Below are positions 6,397-8,840 of a DNA stretch of 8,840 bases, piece after piece. How positions within the stretch are numbered: the stretch's first letter is position 1; the number at the start of each line of letters is the position of its first letter. The position numbers were made by a program, and so were the translations under genes. Below the pieces are notes generated by a model that searched no databases, was not told the DNA's origin, and saw only the letters and a list, made by a program, of their open reading frames with translations. Source of the DNA: Chamaesiphon sp. (GTDB lineage Bacteria > Cyanobacteriota > Cyanobacteriia > Cyanobacteriales > Chamaesiphonaceae); assembly GCA_020059425.1 (NCBI GenBank), contig JAGVCD010000316.1, forward strand, positions 1-8,840. The letters run 5' to 3'.

Positions 6397-7671
6397 ATGG
6401 TTACGTCTAGCTGGCAATCCAATTCGCGCATCGCCACATCTATTGGTAGTTGGCTAGAATCTAAGTTGATAGAAAACACTACTGACCAAACATTGGTGTT
6501 GTTTCAGAGTCTTTTTATCGAAGGGACTGGACATCCTGACCCACTAGTGGCAGTGGCTGTAGAAGAATTGGCCTTGAGCAAGGAAAAAAGTGCCGAGCGC
6601 GAATTTTTACGAATTATTGATCAATCTTGTTACCAGTTGATTACCAGCTGGCTGTTGGCTGGTCATACCTCCTTAGTAAGCCAGCTCATAGATATTATTG
6701 TCAAAACAGAGAAGAGCCATGAACAAATCTATGCTAAGTTGCCCCGGCGATTAAATTATCTGTGGAAGCTCTATGCCAAAAGCGAATATTTTCAGCGACT
6801 AAGTAAGCTCCATAGTATTGTGACCCGCCGATCGACCGACTCCAATGCGCAGCAAGTTATCGGCACTTTAATAGACCGCTACCCATTTCTGTACGAGTCT
6901 AATTTGCTAGCGGAAGATGTTCCTAAAGATTATTTAGAATTAATCCAAAAAATCAAAAGACGCTCGCAGCGCGATTATGAATTCCGATTTTCTCAATACA
7001 TCACCTATCAAATTCGGAAAGCGCGACTAAAACAACACCCCGATTCTCAAAAAACTATTGTGCCGGTGGCCAACCCAACCCTGCTCAAAAGTCGAGATTT
7101 TGGGATTTCTTTGCAGTCTTTTGTGGGGCAGCCGGAGGATGGAGAAAATTATCGAGACAGTGCTTGTGCCTTTCTGTTGTTGATGCAACAACCAATGACT
7201 TTTGCGGAGTTCAAAGAAAATTTATATACCTATCTCAGTAAAGATTTGAACACTTCAGTATATGCCCAGCATAGTTTTAAGAATCGTCTAAAAAAACAAT
7301 TGCGCGATGTCCTGCCAGAAAACCACACCAAGCCTTTAGATGAGTTATCCCAGGTACGCACCTATACTCAACTATTAAACTTTTTGGTAATTGATAGTGC
7401 CGAGCGACCAAACCATGTAGTGCTTATTGATTTGGTGTCTAATTTGGGTTCGGCGGCTACAGTGGGTCTGCTGCTCAAGATTATTTTCATCTGTCCTAAG
7501 GCCCAAACTTCTCTTAATCACCGCTTGTCGATCCTTTTCAATCATTACTACCATACCAATCGTGATCAGGTGCCCTGGCTAATTAAATTTTTAGAAAATT
7601 GGCAAGCAGCTAGTAGCATCCATTTTGGGAAGGTCGATTCTTCTTTGCTGAAGCAAATTATGGGTAATTAG
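6397..7671 (+). CDS. Hypothetical protein, helix-rich, 424 residues
   Basis: I do not recognise a named family. The protein reads as largely helical and soluble: no signal peptide, no membrane span, no Cys or His metal cluster and no P-loop. The N-terminal part (about 1-130) is rich in leucine and acidic residues. A basic stretch with KIKRRSQRDYEFRF (about 188-201) and KARLKQ (about 208-213) follows, and the C-terminal third has regularly spaced hydrophobic residues that could form a helical repeat or coiled interaction surface. Codon use and base composition resemble the neighbours. It is the only plus-strand gene of the window, divergent from the hydrolase-Mur-Ddl operon, and could share regulation with it. 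The ATG at 6397 follows AGAGAACCCTAC, a weak ribosome-binding site at best. Its length and intact frame argue for a real gene. Confidence 0.8.
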   Translation: MVTSSWQSNSRIATSIGSWLESKLIENTTDQTLVLFQSLFIEGTGHPDPLVAVAVEELALSKEKSAEREFLRIIDQSCYQLITSWLLAGHTSLVSQLIDIIVKTEKSHEQIYAKLPRRLNYLWKLYAKSEYFQRLSKLHSIVTRRSTDSNAQQVIGTLIDRYPFLYESNLLAEDVPKDYLELIQKIKRRSQRDYEFRFSQYITYQIRKARLKQHPDSQKTIVPVANPTLLKSRDFGISLQSFVGQPEDGENYRDSACAFLLLMQQPMTFAEFKENLYTYLSKDLNTSVYAQHSFKNRLKKQLRDVLPENHTKPLDELSQVRTYTQLLNFLVIDSAERPNHVVLIDLVSNLGSAATVGLLLKIIFICPKAQTSLNHRLSILFNHYYHTNRDQVPWLIKFLENWQAASSIHFGKVDSSLLKQIMGN

Positions 7672-8583
7672 CTAGATATTACTGGGTAATGTGGTATGAA
7701 AATGGCGGTAGTCAATATGTCGATCGCCATTAGCTTGTGGTACGACAATATCAACAAAGCGATGATTGTAAATAATTTCGTGGTTGGCATAGTTGTGACG
7801 GGCACTAATGTTGTAATAAACCGCTTCATCAATACCGGTAATCGAAGCCTGGACTTGGGCATTGAGCTGCGCTAAAGACTCCGGGGTATGGCCATAAAGA
7901 GGACTATCTGGATCGATCGAATGCATCGGTGTCCAAGTCAGACTAAGAGCCGGGGTGCGATTACGCATCATCTTGAGTTCGTGAAAACGCCGCATAAAAT
8001 GCCCTTCTTGGGTAATTTCGTCTACCAATAAATAAACTTGAAGCTGGGCTTCGATGATCATATTTTGCCGTTCGTTGGCAATCCGAAACATCAAAGTGGG
8101 CACCCCGTTATATTGAGTGATCACCGCTTCATGGCTAAAAATAACGCGAGCTTGGGGGCGAGAAAACCGGGCAAAAGCTAGCCCGGTGACAACAGCGATC
8201 AGCAACAAACTAATAATCGCTTCTGCTGTTACTACGCAATTGGCATAAAAAGTAATCGGATGTACTGCGCCATAGCCGATCGATCCCAGGGTTTGGACAC
8301 TAAAAAAGAAAGCATCTCCAAAATTACCCGTCCTTGCCCCTTCTAAGCAATTACCGCCAGCCAGATAAGCCAGTGCAAAAAGAGAGTTAATGACCAGGTA
8401 GACCACCGTCACAATGCCAGCAAAGCCCACCCAGGGAATCGTCAACAACAGATGATAGGGATCGCGCCAATAGGTATACCAAGCACCCATGTTGGGAATA
8501 TGAAATTTCCCATCGCGGCTCTGGATTTGGATGAGTTGCTGTCGGCGAAAACGTCCTCGCTGGGATGTTTTGTCATTGCTCAT
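7672..8583 (-). CDS. Inward-rectifier potassium channel (KirBac-type)
   Basis: A 303-residue prokaryotic Kir channel of usual length. Order of parts: cytoplasmic N-terminus with the amphipathic slide-helix region (about 33-45, WYTYWRDPYHLLL), first membrane helix (about 45-72), pore helix (88-97), selectivity filter TLGSIGYG (98-105), second membrane helix (about 115-138), the characteristic FARFSRPQARVIFS linker (137-150), and the beta-rich cytoplasmic Kir domain (about 150-292) with TWTPMHSIDPDSPLYG. It should form homotetramers in the inner membrane and pass K+. The filter keeps GYG but has Gly-Ser-Ile in place of the common Ala-Thr-Val. The residue after GYG is Ala106 instead of the Asp usual in KirBac proteins, which may alter conduction. 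It begins 10 nt after the trpE stop, and TGGTGA just before the ATG may serve as a weak ribosome-binding site. Its stop directly abuts that of the convergent gene. Confidence 0.93.
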   Translation of the reverse strand: MSNDKTSQRGRFRRQQLIQIQSRDGKFHIPNMGAWYTYWRDPYHLLLTIPWVGFAGIVTVVYLVINSLFALAYLAGGNCLEGARTGNFGDAFFFSVQTLGSIGYGAVHPITFYANCVVTAEAIISLLLIAVVTGLAFARFSRPQARVIFSHEAVITQYNGVPTLMFRIANERQNMIIEAQLQVYLLVDEITQEGHFMRRFHELKMMRNRTPALSLTWTPMHSIDPDSPLYGHTPESLAQLNAQVQASITGIDEAVYYNISARHNYANHEIIYNHRFVDIVVPQANGDRHIDYRHFHTTLPSNI

Positions 8584-8593
8584 GTTTCACCAA

Positions 8594-8840
8594 CTACTCT
8601 AAACAACGAATTGCTTCCAATAGACCCCGCGCCTTGTTCAGGGTTTCTTCATATTCTTTTTCTGGATCAGAATCAGCTACTAAGCCAGCACCGGCTTGGA
8701 CAAAGACTTCATGGTGTAAGTTATCCTCTTGGGGTCGTACTACCATCGTCCGCAGGGTAATGGCGGTATTGAGTTGACCTTCAAAATCATAAGAACCATA
8801 AACCCCGGCGTAAGGATCCCGCCGACAGCCTTCTAGCTCG
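8594..8840 (-). CDS. trpE: Anthranilate synthase component I (TrpE), C-terminal part
   Basis: The last 81 residues of a chorismate-binding enzyme, with the 5' part beyond the right edge. The stretch [15 protein letters not shown], then [12 protein letters not shown] and [20 protein letters not shown], is the conserved C-terminal end of TrpE. It includes the region holding the GAG-IVADS active-site motif near the Mg/chorismate site, and ends in [14 protein letters not shown]. TrpE converts chorismate to anthranilate using ammonia from the TrpG glutaminase, the first committed step of tryptophan synthesis, in the cytoplasm. PabB and other chorismate-using enzymes share the fold, but the tail fits TrpE best. 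A small oddity is RRD before PYAG, where RRG is more usual. The kir gene follows after 10 nt, so the two may share a transcript. Confidence 0.88.
   Translation of the reverse strand, partial: ELEGCRRDPYAGVYGSYDFEGQLNTAITLRTMVVRPQEDNLHHEVFVQAGAGLVADSDPEKEYEETLNKARGLLEAIRCLE

Overview
The window looks like chromosomal DNA of a cyanobacterium. The hexamer CGATCG, the core of the cyanobacterial HIP1 repeat, occurs about 22 times against roughly 2 expected by chance. The encoded proteins also fit: a KirBac-type channel, a TrpE tail, helix-rich hypotheticals and an IS5-type transposase remnant. Base composition is moderate, and most starts lack a strong Shine-Dalgarno sequence. I cannot name the genus. 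No tRNA, rRNA, CRISPR array or phage module is visible.

Layout. Positions 1-1903 (minus strand) hold a decayed TPR-repeat gene split by a frameshift, followed by a large DUF4419 protein that runs off the left edge. Positions 1904-2551 contain no intact gene. They hold a 384-bp, internally deleted IS5-family element with recognisable terminal inverted repeats.

Positions 2552-6201 (minus strand) are a compact three-gene operon, transcribed in the order alpha/beta hydrolase, membrane-anchored MurF-like ligase, D-Ala-D-Ala ligase-like ATP-grasp enzyme, with gaps of 20 and 15 nt. A 195-bp AT-rich divergent promoter region separates it from a plus-strand conserved-looking hypothetical gene (6397-7671). 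That gene's stop codon abuts the stop codon of a convergent KirBac-like potassium channel gene (7672-8583, minus strand). The channel gene lies 10 nt downstream of the 3' end of trpE (8594 to the right edge).

How the genes work together. The most interesting part is the operon. Ddl normally makes D-Ala-D-Ala and MurF normally joins it to UDP-MurNAc-tripeptide, so the pair is functionally coherent. Here, however, the MurF-like protein has lost the N-terminal UDP-MurNAc-binding domain and carries about four membrane segments instead, and a Ser-hydrolase is co-transcribed. I infer a specialised, membrane-associated peptide ligation or processing pathway, in peptidoglycan or on another carrier, beyond standard cytoplasmic precursor synthesis. 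Its substrate cannot be read from the sequence. The trpE-kir pair may be co-transcribed but has no obvious functional link.
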